This document shows, piece by piece, positions 19,153 through 31,425 of a stretch of 64,000 bases of DNA (the stretch's first letter is position 1; every line of letters begins with the position of its first letter). The translations under genes were made by a program, and so were the position numbers. The stretch is taken from NCBI GenBank assembly GCA_950295325.1, contig OX485805.1, forward strand, positions 48,136,758 through 48,200,757, read 5' to 3'. This stretch comes from Polytrichum commune (taxonomy: Eukaryota > Streptophyta > Polytrichopsida > Polytrichales > Polytrichaceae). The notes below the pieces were generated by a model. The model made no database searches. It was not told where the DNA came from and saw only the letters and a list, made by a program, of their open reading frames with translations.

Positions 19153-21037
19153 TTATTGTGGTTTACCATTTGGAGTTGCGTGTTGCTGTAACATTGTAGT
19201 GATGTATCATTTTCTACCTTGATAACATATATAAATAGCATGCACAATAAGAAACGCAATATAACCTCCTTGGTAAGAAGCTATGCTCTTATTAGTAAAA
19301 CAACATAGCAACCTATAACTCCACATGGTTCACCACCGTAATAGGTGTGAAAGGTGTACCTGCCAATTTTTGGTACGCTAAATAGTCTTATTAGTGGGTG
19401 GAAAATAAGTTTGGGAACATTTAGCATGGGCCACACTAGTTTTATGGCCAAGGTGGAATTATTGTGGGTCCAAGACCCCAAGTCTTCCCCTAAGTCTTCA
19501 TGAAGACCTCCGACCAACACATTAAATATTAGTCATAGGACAAAAGTAGCACAAAATATAATACTCACTCACGTTTATTCTCTAGGGAAAAAAGAAAAAA
19601 GAAAAAAAGAAAACGATTAGTGTGGCTTGGAATTAATATGGCCCGCAGTTTGGGGATTGCTTAGAGTAGTTCTAAATGTCACGTATAGCTAGATTGTGAC
19701 AAAAAATAACTACAAATCTTACAAAATGGTTACAATGGAATAATTATAAAGACCAACTTCCCCTTTCCCTTCTCATATATTAGAGAAACATTAGGTTGTA
19801 TATTATGTCATGTTCCGAGAACAACAAAGGACATGAAAGTTCACATACATGTGCATGTCTAAGTATGCATACTATGTTGTTTTTTTTATATATTGAATGT
19901 ATTCAATCAATTTTTCATAAACAAGTTTTGATAAGCTTGGGTCGTACGAATGAGGTGTCGAATAGACCAATTTGACTCCAAGGCCAAAGGTCAAGGGCCT
20001 CCCACCCAATGTATGGTGCCACAAAGCCATGGGTTTGGGAAACGATGAAAGTATATTGTGATGTTTTAGTAAGACATGGCTTGGAAGTCATTTTGCTAAT
20101 ACCAAATTATTGATATGGATCAAGGTGCTTTGTGCCAAAACAAAACAAAAACAAAAAGCATTTCAATAAGAATCCCGTGCACGGTATTGAATATGTAAAG
20201 ACAAGGTGGTCCTTTGAGTTTTGGCGGCAACAAAAGAAAATGCATCTTAACTCTCAATCACCAAGAGAGACAAATTCTAACCACCCCTCAAGCGTATTTG
20301 GTGATGCAACAAATTGGGTAGTGTGAATAGAGCCTTACGGCTTACTTGCAATTAGGTAACATATAGCTTTCTTGTAGAGAGTTCTTTATTGGATAATGAA
20401 ATATATGTTCTATATAATGTTCTTTATTGGTCGTATAAACTATATGATACCACCACCGAAATATGTTAGTAGGGTGCTTGGACACCTACACCGACGTGTA
20501 CTTTGAAGCGTCATGTTATGTCCTTTTCTAACTTATCTATTTGGCGGTGGTGTTGGTTGGTTCCGATGTGCAACCCTTCACTTACCTAGTCACGATACTC
20601 CAACTTGGACTCTTTTCAAAATTTTGGCAAGTGCTAGGATGGTGATCATGCACTTTTGGTGCATGCCATCTAGAACATGAAGGCGTATGGGCATTGAAAT
20701 CTAAAATCTCTCATTGGTGGAAATGCCAAGGCCGACGTACTTCACTTTGCTTGACTACCTAAGAGACTAATGACTTCTAGGAAACAATGTTTCGTGGTGT
20801 ACCGTGGTTTGCATCGAGCAAGTCTAACACAAAACCGAGAGATTGCAACACTTTGAGTGATACGGATTCTTGAAGTGGTTTAACTTATTCTCGTGATTAA
20901 TGAACAAGTCTTTTGTGTGATCGAGGAGGGGATATTGATGGTAATGTTACGTAGTTCAGTGTAAAACTTGTCCCATAGCCATGCTCAATAAACTCGTTCC
21001 AGGTTTCACATATGAGCTCGCGGTTATGACCAAGGTG
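19153..21037. other. No gene recognised
   Basis: AT-rich sequence with an A-rich (AAAAC)n run near 20139-20157. No terminal repeats or conserved frames were seen. It ends at the CT tract that begins the 21-33 kb array. Confidence 0.45.
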
Positions 21038-21570
21038 CTCTCTCTCTCTCTCTCTCTCTCTCTATGATATTAAACACTTTGTGATTATAAACTTTCACAT
21101 TAGTCAACTAAAAATTGTTTTCTTTACCAATAGATTACAATACAAGCAAGAGATCCTACATATACATACATGGAAAATGATCATACTTTCCATACCAGAT
21201 ATGTAACGAGGATTTAGATGAAAGAGGTATAGTAACCATGATTACAACTGTGAATCACGTATGTAACCCATGGTAAAAACAGGGTTTGGAAGAACTTACC
21301 GTAGGTAAGAACTCCAATATAAACCCCTAACCCTAAAAGAAGCCTCCTTTTCTTACCATTCACGCAAGTGCAAGGTGAGTTGACTTTGTGCATAGTCACT
21401 AGAATAGTTGATACGTGTGGAAAGTGAGAGGAACAAGGACGAATCACCAAGAGGAGTATTCTACTTGGAGTAACTTAGTCATGGCCAAGGATCATGTTTG
21501 AATACCCATATGTCATTTGGCAATGAGTGTTATAATTTGAAATATTGCAATGCTTTTGATGTTGTTTATA

Positions 21571-21690
21571 TGTGTGCGACATGGATAACAATTGGGTCAT
21601 GTTGTTATTTACCTCATGTACGTAACTAATCCTCAAATGTTTGTTGGTTGGTTGCATGGGCACAAGTGAGGCAAGCCCTTCACACTCTCA
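21571..21690 (+). other. Conserved core of array unit 1
   Basis: GATAACAATTGGGTCATG-TTGTTAT forms a 7-bp hairpin stem (ATAACAA/TTGTTAT); then GTAACTAATCC (branch-point-like) and GCATGGGCACAAGTGAGG. A short ATG frame (MGTSEASPSHSQYEDVL) follows; unit 3 has the matching MGTSKACPSHLQYNDVL. Cores in the other units are at 22561, 25516, 26491, 27541, 29121 and, in A and B, at 2871 and 23688. Confidence 0.5.
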
Positions 21691-23081
21691 ATACGAGGAT
21701 GTATTGTGATTATGACATTTTAAGCATTTCTATGGGTTGATGTTACTAGGGACTTTTCCTTTGTAAGCACTCCATACATGGGGTGGAGTAGATATATGTA
21801 CTTTGTAGTGAAGCAAGAAGATAGGTGATGAAACCTCAAAGGTATGGAGCAGTCAAACTTAAACATTTGTTGTTGGTTACCATGTTATTATAGAAACCCT
21901 AAGTAAGGTACATAGTCTTGCAAAGCAAAGTGAGTTATAACACAAAAGATCCAGGTTATACAACACATAGATGAGCATGATTGCAAACAATTACACTATG
22001 CAAAATGCGATTGTGTTTCCAAGTAGGACGATGCCAAGGGAATAGAAAGAGTCTTGTGGAAATTCCCACCCACCGACCCTTGTATTGCAATGAAGAAGTT
22101 ATTGAAGGATTTGGCCTCTGAAAAGAGGAAGTTCAAACTTTGTAAAAGTTTTGAAAAGTCAGCTCTCTTTCTCTCTCAAAACTTTGTTTTTACTTTGCCT
22201 TAAAAGATTTGCATTAATAATAAAATACAACCCTAAAGGTTTACTTACCTTAGGGTTAGGTAATTTTAACCTAACATGTATCCACCATAGATTTGTTAAG
22301 ATGCATATACAGTCAAGGATAGTTACCTAATCATATATTAAGAGAAAGGAAACATGAGAACATCCTTTCAAAGGGTTAAGCCACATGAGCAGTTTTACCC
22401 GAAGTAACTTATGAGATTAGAGTAAAAAAATGTGGAAGTGTGGAAGATGTGAACTAAGTGTTTCATTCTTCTTTCACAGAAGATGGCAAAATATTATGTA
22501 GAATACTCAATGGTAATTTGAGTATGTGTTGATACAAAATGTATAATCTTGCCTTCTATGATTGTGTGACATAGATAACAATTGGGATCTCTTGTTATTT
22601 ACTTCGTGTACGTTACTAGCCCTCTCCTTGGATTTGGTTGGTGGCATGGGCATATGTGAGGCAAACCTTTCACAACCTTGACGGCATCATTAAGTTTTGT
22701 ATTTCATCTTCTTACAAAAGTAATGTGTGTATAGTACTTAGGTACTCTATAGTGTTGTAGAATACTTAGTCTAAGGTGATGTAAGAGTAAACTTGTGGAG
22801 TATACACTATAAGGCTCTTTTTCAAGTTTCTAACATTGAAAACCTTGGATATTTGAATGCTCAAGGGTTATGAACCTCTTAGACATACACCAAGTTGAAT
22901 TAGTAGCAAAAGCATTGGAAATAGATATGCAATGATATAGCATTGAAAGGTGGTCCCACCCACCCTCCTAGGTTTTGCAAAGGGACATGAATATGCAGTA
23001 GAATGGTTTGGCCTTTTCATTAGAGGATGTATAAAGAAAGGTTTGTGCTTGAAAGTGAGCTTAAATCTATTCAAGAAATGC

Positions 23082-23083
<2 letters not shown>

Positions 23084-23130
<47 letters not shown>
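23084..23130. repeat. (CT)n tract at unit boundary
   Basis: About 23 uninterrupted CT dinucleotides directly before unit B. Equivalent tracts are at 21038-21063, 25000-25008 and 27065-27089. Confidence 0.95.
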
Positions 23131-23135
<5 letters not shown>

Positions 23136-25008
23136 CTGTTTTCTTGATCTTCTTGAATTTCCTGGTCTCAATCACGGGCTGCCCGAAAAATATGCAGGCA
23201 GAAAGTGATATTTATACACGATCCAGAGTGCGGCAAAGCACCAGTTTAAGCCTCACTCTGTAGCAGTCACTCTGTAGCAGTCACTCTGTAGCAGTCACTC
23301 TGTATCCGAAGTCACAGCTACTGATCTCTGCATACACCTACTCTGCATGATAGCTATACAGAACACTACAGTAGTGTTATCCTTCACCTGTAGATCTGTA
23401 ACCAAGTTCCGTGCACAGAGACTGCTGAGCTCACAGAATTTACTGCAGTAACATCTGATTACCACAGTACTAACCTCAAGATGGACAAGACAGGCAATGC
23501 TTCTGCTTCTGACGAGTTCAAGGTGGCAAGATGATCTTGAATTCTAAAAAACTTACATAGCACATACAATATGAGAGTAACACAAATTGTGCTTATGACA
23601 TTTTACTTTCTAAGTACTATATGTATGATTTTGAGAATTGTAAAGTTGGTGTAAATCCTCCTACATCTAAGGAAGGAGTTGAAACTTGTTGACATTGATA
23701 ACAAGTAAGAAGGTCCGTTTACACCTGTTGTACGCTCTACTAACTTTTCTTGTAATTGTGGGGAGCATGGGCACAGGTGAGGACCTCTTCTACAAGCGGT
23801 ATACGCCTTCCGAAGATCCGGTCACTCATCTCAATTTCTAAAAGACTTCATGCTCTTGAAATTGATTTGGAGTACTTCTTGTTTTTACACCATACTTTCT
23901 TTAAATACTACATTCTCTAGTAGTTCCTCAACTTATGCTCTATATGAAGCAATTGAGGAATACAATAAAGATATCAAGAATACGATTATGAGTTCTATCA
24001 CACCATTGTATATGGTAAACTAAATAAAATCAGTAATTCTTGATTTCCTATACAAAATAAAGAAACGGAGTTAAGAGAACTCTGTGACCGGTCATACATA
24101 TTATACTCAGATATACTCTCTTGAAGCTACATGGTTCTGACTGGCTTAAAATGTGCACCCTGAAAGGATTTGGTATCAAGATTCTGGTGCAAGTGGAAAA
24201 ATACTTATATGTTGGTATGCTGTCTGTTAGTTTATGTTCATTGATGACCAGATAGTGAGATGGGCAGGTCGGATTACTTAATATGTATTAAGTTCACATT
24301 ACTGACCACAGTGGACTGAAGTGGCTGAAATCAAATTGATTCCCTAGTAATCAAGATATATATCTATATATCTACTTACCTGCCATATATTAAGAAATGA
24401 GTAATTCAGCTCCTCATTAAGTGCTGACCAAACTATATGCTGAGTAATTTAGACCACTGTTTATGTACAGATGTCTACACTATTTATATGGAGTTTGCAA
24501 TAATAGTTGGAATCGTACTGATTCTCGACTAACCAGTGCTCTCTGAAAATATTTGGGAACTATGAGAAATTTATACATTGATATGTATACATATATATCT
24601 CCATACTTGAAATATGATGGGGAGTATTAACCTATGAGGGTATTCAACTTCCTATTCGGAGTATATATACAACCATTTCACAGGATGGGGTGACTACTTC
24701 AGTAAACAACAAACAAAGGACTTCTCTATTGGTTATGAGTTAACTAGATCAGTTGAAATTATATCAATTCAGTCTTTATAACATTATGTATTCTTATGTA
24801 TAGTCTACATAATACCAAAAAGGTGAAACTCTTCTGACAAGCCTCTTTTGGGGAAGGATGAGATATGAAGAATGAGTAATATACTTGATTACCGGGACCC
24901 TAACAAGGGATGTATGTTGTCATTACATAACTTAACCTTACCTGTATAGTGATGACATATCCTAACAGGATAAGACAATAATCAAGACAAGATTAGTCAG
25001 CTCTCTCT
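23131..25008 (+). repeat. Unit 'B' of the array, paralogue of repeat A
   Basis: It shares its core (23688-23799), a short ATG frame ending DEFKV (from 23481), and its 3' end with repeat A at 2310-4301. The core has GTAAGA at 23705, CTACTAAC near 23737 and GCACAG ending at 23776, which together look like a 72-bp intron. Downstream GAGGACCTCTTCTACAAG is the same in A and B. It contains a 14-bp minisatellite (23254-23304). It is more distant from the other array units and may be an insertion that happened to use the CT tract. Confidence 0.6.
23254..23304. repeat. 14-bp minisatellite, ~3.6 copies
   Basis: CACTCTGTAGCAGT is repeated head to tail three times, followed by a partial fourth copy. The copies are identical, so the expansion is recent or is kept by slippage. 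Confidence 0.9.
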
Positions 25009-27656
25009 CAATGCCATGCCACTATAATTTTGATTTTAAACTCTTACATTAATCTACCTAGCAATTGTCCTCTTTATAAATAAATGACTATATGGTCATG
25101 AGATTCTAAGTCTACATGCATGGAAGGAAATCATACTTACCATGAAATGAATGTAACAAGGATGTAGATGAATAGAGCAAAATAACCATAGTTACAGTCG
25201 TGACCCACATCTCTAACCCGCGGTAATATAGGGTTTGCAAAAATTTACCATAGCTGAGAACTCCAATATAAACCCTTAACCCTAAAAGGAGCCTCATTTG
25301 TGCCGTTCACACAAGTGATAGGTGTGGTTGGCTTTGTGTATACTCGCTAGGGTAGTAGATACGTGCTAAAAGTGAGAAACTAGGGCTAATCACCAAGAGG
25401 AGTATTCTACTTGGAGTAACCCAATGTGGCCAAGGAACATGTTTGAACACCCATATGTCGTTTTGCAATGAGTGTTGTAATTTGAAATGCTACAATGCAT
25501 TTGAAATGAATTAAGTGTGTGCGACATGAAGGACAACTAGGTCTTGTTGTTATTTACCTCGTGTGCGTAACTAATCCTCAAATGTTTGTTGGTTGGTTGC
25601 ATGGGCACAAGTAAGGCATGCCCTTCACACCTTCAATACAATGATGTATTGTGATTGTGACATTTTATGCATCTCTATTGGTTGAAGTTACTAGGAACAT
25701 TTCCCTTGTAAGTACTCTAGACACGTGGTGGATTAGCTATGTGTACTTTAAGGTGAAGCAAGAAGGTAGTTAATTCCAAGGTATGGGACAATCAAAATCA
25801 AACCTTTGTTGTTGGATATCATTTGATAGCAGAAATCCTAAGTAAGGTACACATTCTTTGAAAGCAACTTAGTCTATGACACAACTTGTCTATATTGTAC
25901 AGCACATCCACTTAGGCATAATTGCAAACAACTCTATTATGCAAGCTATCATTGTGTTATCAAATAGGAAGATGCAAAAGCAATAAAAAGAGTCTTGTGG
26001 AAAATCCCACTCACCCAACCTTGTATTGCAATGAAGAAGAGGTTGAAGGATTTGGCCTCTGAAAGAGGAAGTTCAAACTTTGTAAAAGTTTTGAAAAAAT
26101 AGCTTCTTTCTTTTGCCCATAAATGACTTGCACAAACAATAAAATATAACCCCAAAGGACTATTTACTTTAGGGTTCGGAAAGTTTTATCTAGAAAATAT
26201 CCACCATAGATCCGGCACTATGCACATACGGACAAGGATGTTTACCTAATCTTATATAAAGTAAAAGGTGAAGGGAGCATGAGAACCTCCTTTCCAAGTC
26301 CTTAAGCCACATTAGCAACTTACCCTAAGTAACTTGTGGGATTAGTGTAAAGTTTGTGGACTTGTGGGACGTGTATGGTAACTACTACAAGTTTCGGTTA
26401 CTCAAGTCTCAAATGGCTAAGGAACATGTAGAATACTCAATGGTAGTATTGGGTATGCTTTGATACGAAATGTATGATTATACCGTAATTGATTGCGTAC
26501 GTAGCAATTGGGTTTTGCTCTTATTCACCTCGTGTACATTACTAACCCTCTCTTTGGATTTGGTTGGTGGCATGGGCACATGTGAGGCAGACCCTTCACA
26601 ACTTTGACGGCTCTATTAGGTTTTGTATACCATCTTTTTCCAAAAATAGGATGTGTATATTGTATAGATATTCTACAAAGTAATGTAGAGTACAAAACAT
26701 TGTCGAGTTATGATTGAACCTTGAAGAGTAGCTTATTTTATTTGGCACTTGTCTTAAAATGCCTTTTTCAATTTGATAATGCACATCTGAGATATGGAAT
26801 GCAACACATTGGGTAAGGGTATAATTGTTACAACCTTAGTAGTTTGATGCTCAAAGGTTTAACTTTGTTAGATACATACCAAGATGAGATAATTGCAAAA
26901 ATATAGAGATAGCTATGCAATGATATGGCCATGAGAGATGTTTCCACCCACCCTCCTGGGTTTTGGAAGGTACATAGATATGTAGAAGAATGATTTGACC
27001 TCTGAATAAGAGGATGTATTAAGAAAGAAATATGCTTGAATGTAAGCATAGACCTACTCGAGAAATCTCTCTCTCTCTCTCTCTCTCTAGATTTTGCCAT
27101 TGAGATATACCTAAATGTAACATTCTTGAAAATTTGATTAAGACCTTCTACTAAGACTAGGACACCTAGTATACTCTACACCACAATTAAAACAATAAAC
27201 TAAAACTAACCATGAGTTAACTTACCATGGTAAAGGAGAGTTACCACACCCCAGGTTTTAGGGTTTTCAGTGACCTAAAGCGGCCACTATACCTTACTAA
27301 ACCAATACTTAAACCTTAAGCTCCTCCATGTGAAAACTCTTTTACATGCTTAAAGGAACAAACTCTTGGCTTAGAATGTGGATACAAGAATAGTGTGGTG
27401 GTGCATGGTGTTTGGTGTACTAAAGATTGTTACTATCCAAGAAGTTACACAATATGGCAAAAGAGCATGTTTGTGTACTCGTTGTTTTGTAGTGAGTGTT
27501 GGTATTTACAAACATTCAATGGACTTTACAGGTGAAGTAAATGTGTGACATGGATTGCAACTGAGCTTAGCTGAAGACACCTGACACACGCATTTCTAAC
27601 ACACAATTGTATGTTTGGGTTGGCACGGGTGCAGGTGAGGCTAGCTCTTCACATTT

Positions 27657-28064
27657 CACGGGGAGGTCACTTCATTGTCAAGTTGACACCACGTGCGGAC
27701 AAAGTTTGCTACCCCTATATTACATGTCATATATAATTTTAAAATTTATGATATTTTTTCTACATATACATAACCATTGATGGTATCTTTTGTATATTTT
27801 TTTGAAATTTTTAGTCATCTTTATTTTTTTAATAAATGTTTTAGTTCAATTCTGTGTCATTCTAGTTAGAAACGGTATGTTTTATGAAAAAAACAAATCA
27901 TCAAATTTAGTTACCACTTTTACCTATGTCATAGGTACTGTGTATATCTACTCATGAAAAAATTTGAAATTTTTTTGACCCATTTTGGTGGTGCAACATA
28001 CCAAAAGAAGATTTTTTTTGGTCGCACGTGGTGTTCAACTTGACAATGGAGTGATCTACCTATG
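27657..28064. mobile_element. hAT-type MITE, 408 bp
   Basis: Left end CACGGGGAGGTCACTTCATT; right end the complement of CATAGGTAGATCACTCCATT. The inverted repeats extend about 40 bp through TTGTCAAGTTGA and CACCACGTGCG. TCACATTT occurs directly on both sides (27649-27656, 28065-28072), an 8-bp duplication as in hAT elements. It is homologous along its length to 46629-47026. It lies inside array unit 5, just after the conserved core. Confidence 0.9.
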
Positions 28065-29504
28065 TCACATTTTCAACACCAACAATAGTACATTACTCAT
28101 GTTTGGATATTCTTTCACTTTATGATCTTATATTTGTGAAAATTACTATTTTACTTTGAACTAGTATCTTGATATGTACACAAACTATAGAAAGTAGTTG
28201 AGATATTGAGAATACATACAAGTGAGGTATGTAAGTTTACACCTTACATCATTAACTTATTACTTGGTTGAAACAATAGTTGTTATGCACAATGTAGTGA
28301 CATACTAGACTATGTTCTAAGCTTAGCTGTCATATGTAATGTGTTTTTGTGAACATGACACACATCATTACATTTTAGTACTTTATGCTATCAAATTTTG
28401 ATTTGAAAACAATGAAACTTGTATAACCACTCTAATGAGAGTACATACTCCTTATTGAAAATTCAAACTAATTCATATGATGTAGAACATATCACTACAT
28501 TCATGGCTACAATGACAGATACTATGTTTTGGTGAGTAATAGACTTGTGATGAGAGAAAATCCCACCCACCCACCCTTGATTTATTTTGATGAAGAATAG
28601 TATGGAAAAAAACCTCTGAAAAGTGGAAGATCAAGCTTTGAAAAAAACTTTGATAAAAAGACAACTCTCTCTCATATAAATAATAATAAAATGAAACTCT
28701 TGACAAATTGAATAAGCCCTACAAAGTTTGGAATGCTTAATTGGCTCTACACCAATGTTAGATCATATAATGTGCTTAACCGTGAGTTAACTAAACATGG
28801 TCAAGAATGTTACCACACTCCACGATTTAGGGTTTCATGACCTAAGGCAACCTCTGCACCTTACTAACTAGTACTTAAACCCTAAAACACCTTCATGTGA
28901 AGACTCTTTTACATGCTTGGAGGAGAGCATACTTGGCTTAGTTTATTCACTTAGGCACAATAGGAACATACTTAGTGTGGAAACACATGGTGTTTGGTAT
29001 ACATCAAGTTCTTTCTATTCAAGAAAATTACATGATATGGCAAAATAACATGTTTGTATACTTTATGTTTTCTATTAAATATAATTATTGCAACTCTTAA
29101 TGAACTTGATAAGTGAGATAAATGTGTGACATAGATTGCAATTGAGCATAGCTGAAGATACATGACACATGCTTTCCTAACACACAAATGTATGTTTGGG
29201 TTGGCACGGGTGCAGGTGAGGGTGGTTATTCACATTTTGAACACCATCAATAGTGCATTGCTCGTGTTTGATTGATCATTTACTCTTGAAATATTACACT
29301 ATTGAAAGTTATTACGTTGCTTTGATTAGTGATTTGATGTATACACGAATTCCATAATAGTAGTTGCGACATCGAGAATACCTTTGTGAACCCTTAGAGT
29401 GGTCCACCACTCCGCGACATCACTTTTAGTTAGGATGTTAGCATTAAAAGTAAGAATTGATAGGGAATTTAGGAAAAAATACTTTAATAATAGTTAGCCT
29501 AGAA

Positions 29505-29863
29505 AGAAAGAGAAACTCCGGTCTACAAGGGGCCGGCGTGAATAAAGTGTCCGTTCGTAATGCCAATGAATCCGATGGCCACTGGACAAGGGGACATTGG
29601 GACAATACTACTCTCCCCTTTCGAGGATGGACACTATAGTGACACACTATACTAGTTCCTAGCTAGCCACTAGTGCCTTGAAGATACCGGACATGGTATC
29701 CCCCCAAAGGGCTTTGAGGTACCCATACAACAAGGTCCAAGGACCCCCCACCATAGTTGGGTGGACTAAGGTGGTGAGCACCATGCTGGCATGGGGAATA
29801 GAACCCACAACCTCCTCATTGGGGGCCATGAGCCTAACCACCAAGCCAAGGCCCGTGGTGCCT
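29505..29863 (-). mobile_element. tRNA-derived SINE whose tail matches the nuclease LINE
   Basis: The element is 359 bp with target duplications GTTAGCCTAGAA at 29493-29504 and 29864-29875. On the minus strand the head has a D-arm-like TTGGCTTGGTGGTTAGGCTC (box A) and GTGGGTTCTATTCCCC (box B). The last ~130 bp match the 3' end of LINE copy 2 (9796-9908): TAGTGTC, AAAGGG, AGTAGT, TTACGAACGGACAC, TTATTCAC and GGAGTT. A SINE that copies the 3' end of a LINE usually borrows that LINE's reverse transcriptase. It lies inside the 29381-32619 insertion. Confidence 0.82.
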
Positions 29864-30380
29864 GTTAGCCTAGAAGAATGAAGGTGGAGTACTAAGGACT
29901 TCGGACCTTCAACCGGAAGTAACAAAATTCTAGTGAAGGGTAAGGTTGGTTGAAATGAAAACTAAGTAGTCATAGAAAATAGCGAAGTAGAAAAAACATG
30001 CTAGCTAGTAAAAACTGCTAGCTAAGCAAATGTTAGTAGATGCTCGCTAAGCAATTATTAGTTGATGTTTGCAAAGAAAATATTAGTTTATTAGTTAATA
30101 GGGGTCACACAAGACTATTGGAGGTGTTTGGCATAAGAAGACGAAATCAACTTGAAGACTTTTGAAGAAAAAATAGAAAGAGAGCAAGGAACTACTTGCC
30201 CACTTGCCTCCTTGCCAACTCGATGGCGGAAAATTAGAAATGTTCTAAGGTTCTTCGTTAGAGCCACCACGGCGGGAGGGTGTCAACTTCAACCGGAAAA
30301 AAACCCCGAGCCGAAATTTCGGGAAATGTGCGAAGAATGGAGCCGGTGGCGGAGGGGTCCAACCTTTTTTTAAAAGGGTT

Positions 30381-30386
30381 TATAAA
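30381..30386 (+). promoter_or_regulatory. TATA box inside the 3.2-kb insertion
   Basis: TATAAA sits in the palindromic context GGGTTTATAAACCCC, followed by a pyrimidine-rich stretch. This is the best sign of a promoter in the inserted element and is the main reason to consider it an LTR. Confidence 0.5.
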
Positions 30387-30559
30387 CCCCCTCTTTCCCT
30401 TTCAATTTTTCTCCACATTTTCATATTTTGCACAACGAAACCCTCTAGAATTGTAGTTAGAAGGAAGAAACATCCTTATTCATTCAATATAGCCATAAAT
30501 TAGAATTCTTAAGAGAAGGTAGTGTGTTTTTGAATACATCCCTAAGTACATGTGTCACT

Positions 30560-31425
30560 GCCAAACAAGTGTAATGAATACAAAAATTATAATTTAGCCT
30601 CCAAATTTTGAATGAATGTAGCCTTTGATGTTAGCTTTCCAAAAAATCTAAGATTGTTAGAATCAGAGTTAGGAAGAAAACGTTATGAGTGTTTGAGTGA
30701 AGATGTCTCAGCTACCTCTTAAATTACAAGCGCTGACTTTGTAGACGCATAACTAAAAGAAAAATAATCCAATTTCTTTGATATTCAAATGTATTATAGT
30801 TCTTGTTGTTAGTTTTCTAGAAAGTATAAATTTATCACAATCAGATTTAAAGAATAAGAGTTATGAATGTTTGCATGAAGATAACCTAACTGCATCTTAA
30901 AATATAAAAATTGACTTTGTAAGTCATACCCGCAAGAGAAAGCATGCAATTGTTTTGATATTTGATGTAGTTTTAGGTCTGATTTTAAGGTTTCTAGAAA
31001 GTCTAAGCTTGCTGGAATCTAAGTTAATAGGCAAAAGTTATAGATGTTTGATGAAGGTATCCCAGTTGCCTCTTAAAATATAAGAGTTGACTTTGTAAGC
31101 TCATACCCGCAAGAGAAAGCATGAAGTTGTTGTGATATTTGGGGTAGTTGTAGATCTAATTTTAAGATTTCTAGAAAGTTTAAATTTGCAGGAGTCTAAA
31201 TTAATAAACAAAAGTTATGGATGTTTGAATGAAGGTATCATAGGTGTCTCTTGAATTCTAAGAGCTAACTTTGTAAGCTCATATCTTTAAGAAGATCCAT
31301 ACAATTGCTTTGATAACTGGATGAATTATATTTCTTGTTGTTAGCTTTCCAGATTAAAAATAATTATTTGAATTGAAGCTTGTGAGCAAAAGTTATGGGC
31401 ATTTGAACGAAGGGGTGTCTGGTGC
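30560..31425 (+). repeat. ~175-bp tandem repeat, 4-5 diverged units
   Basis: The phrase GACTTTGTAAG (or AACTTTGTAAG) with CATACCCGCAAGAG recurs at about 30731, 30910, 31086 and 31262, a period near 177 bp. Between them recur CTAGAAAGT and AAAAGTTATG. The length is close to a nucleosome repeat, as for many satellites, but the block is small and embedded in the 3.2-kb insertion. Confidence 0.75.

Noticed and set aside
21318-21335. CCCTAACCCTAAAAG as telomeric sequence
   Set aside because: Only two imperfect repeats within array units; more likely a telo-box-like motif or chance than an interstitial telomere.
30560-31425. Tandem repeats as a CRISPR-like array
   Set aside because: Units are diverged throughout with no constant repeat and unique spacers, and the genome is eukaryotic.
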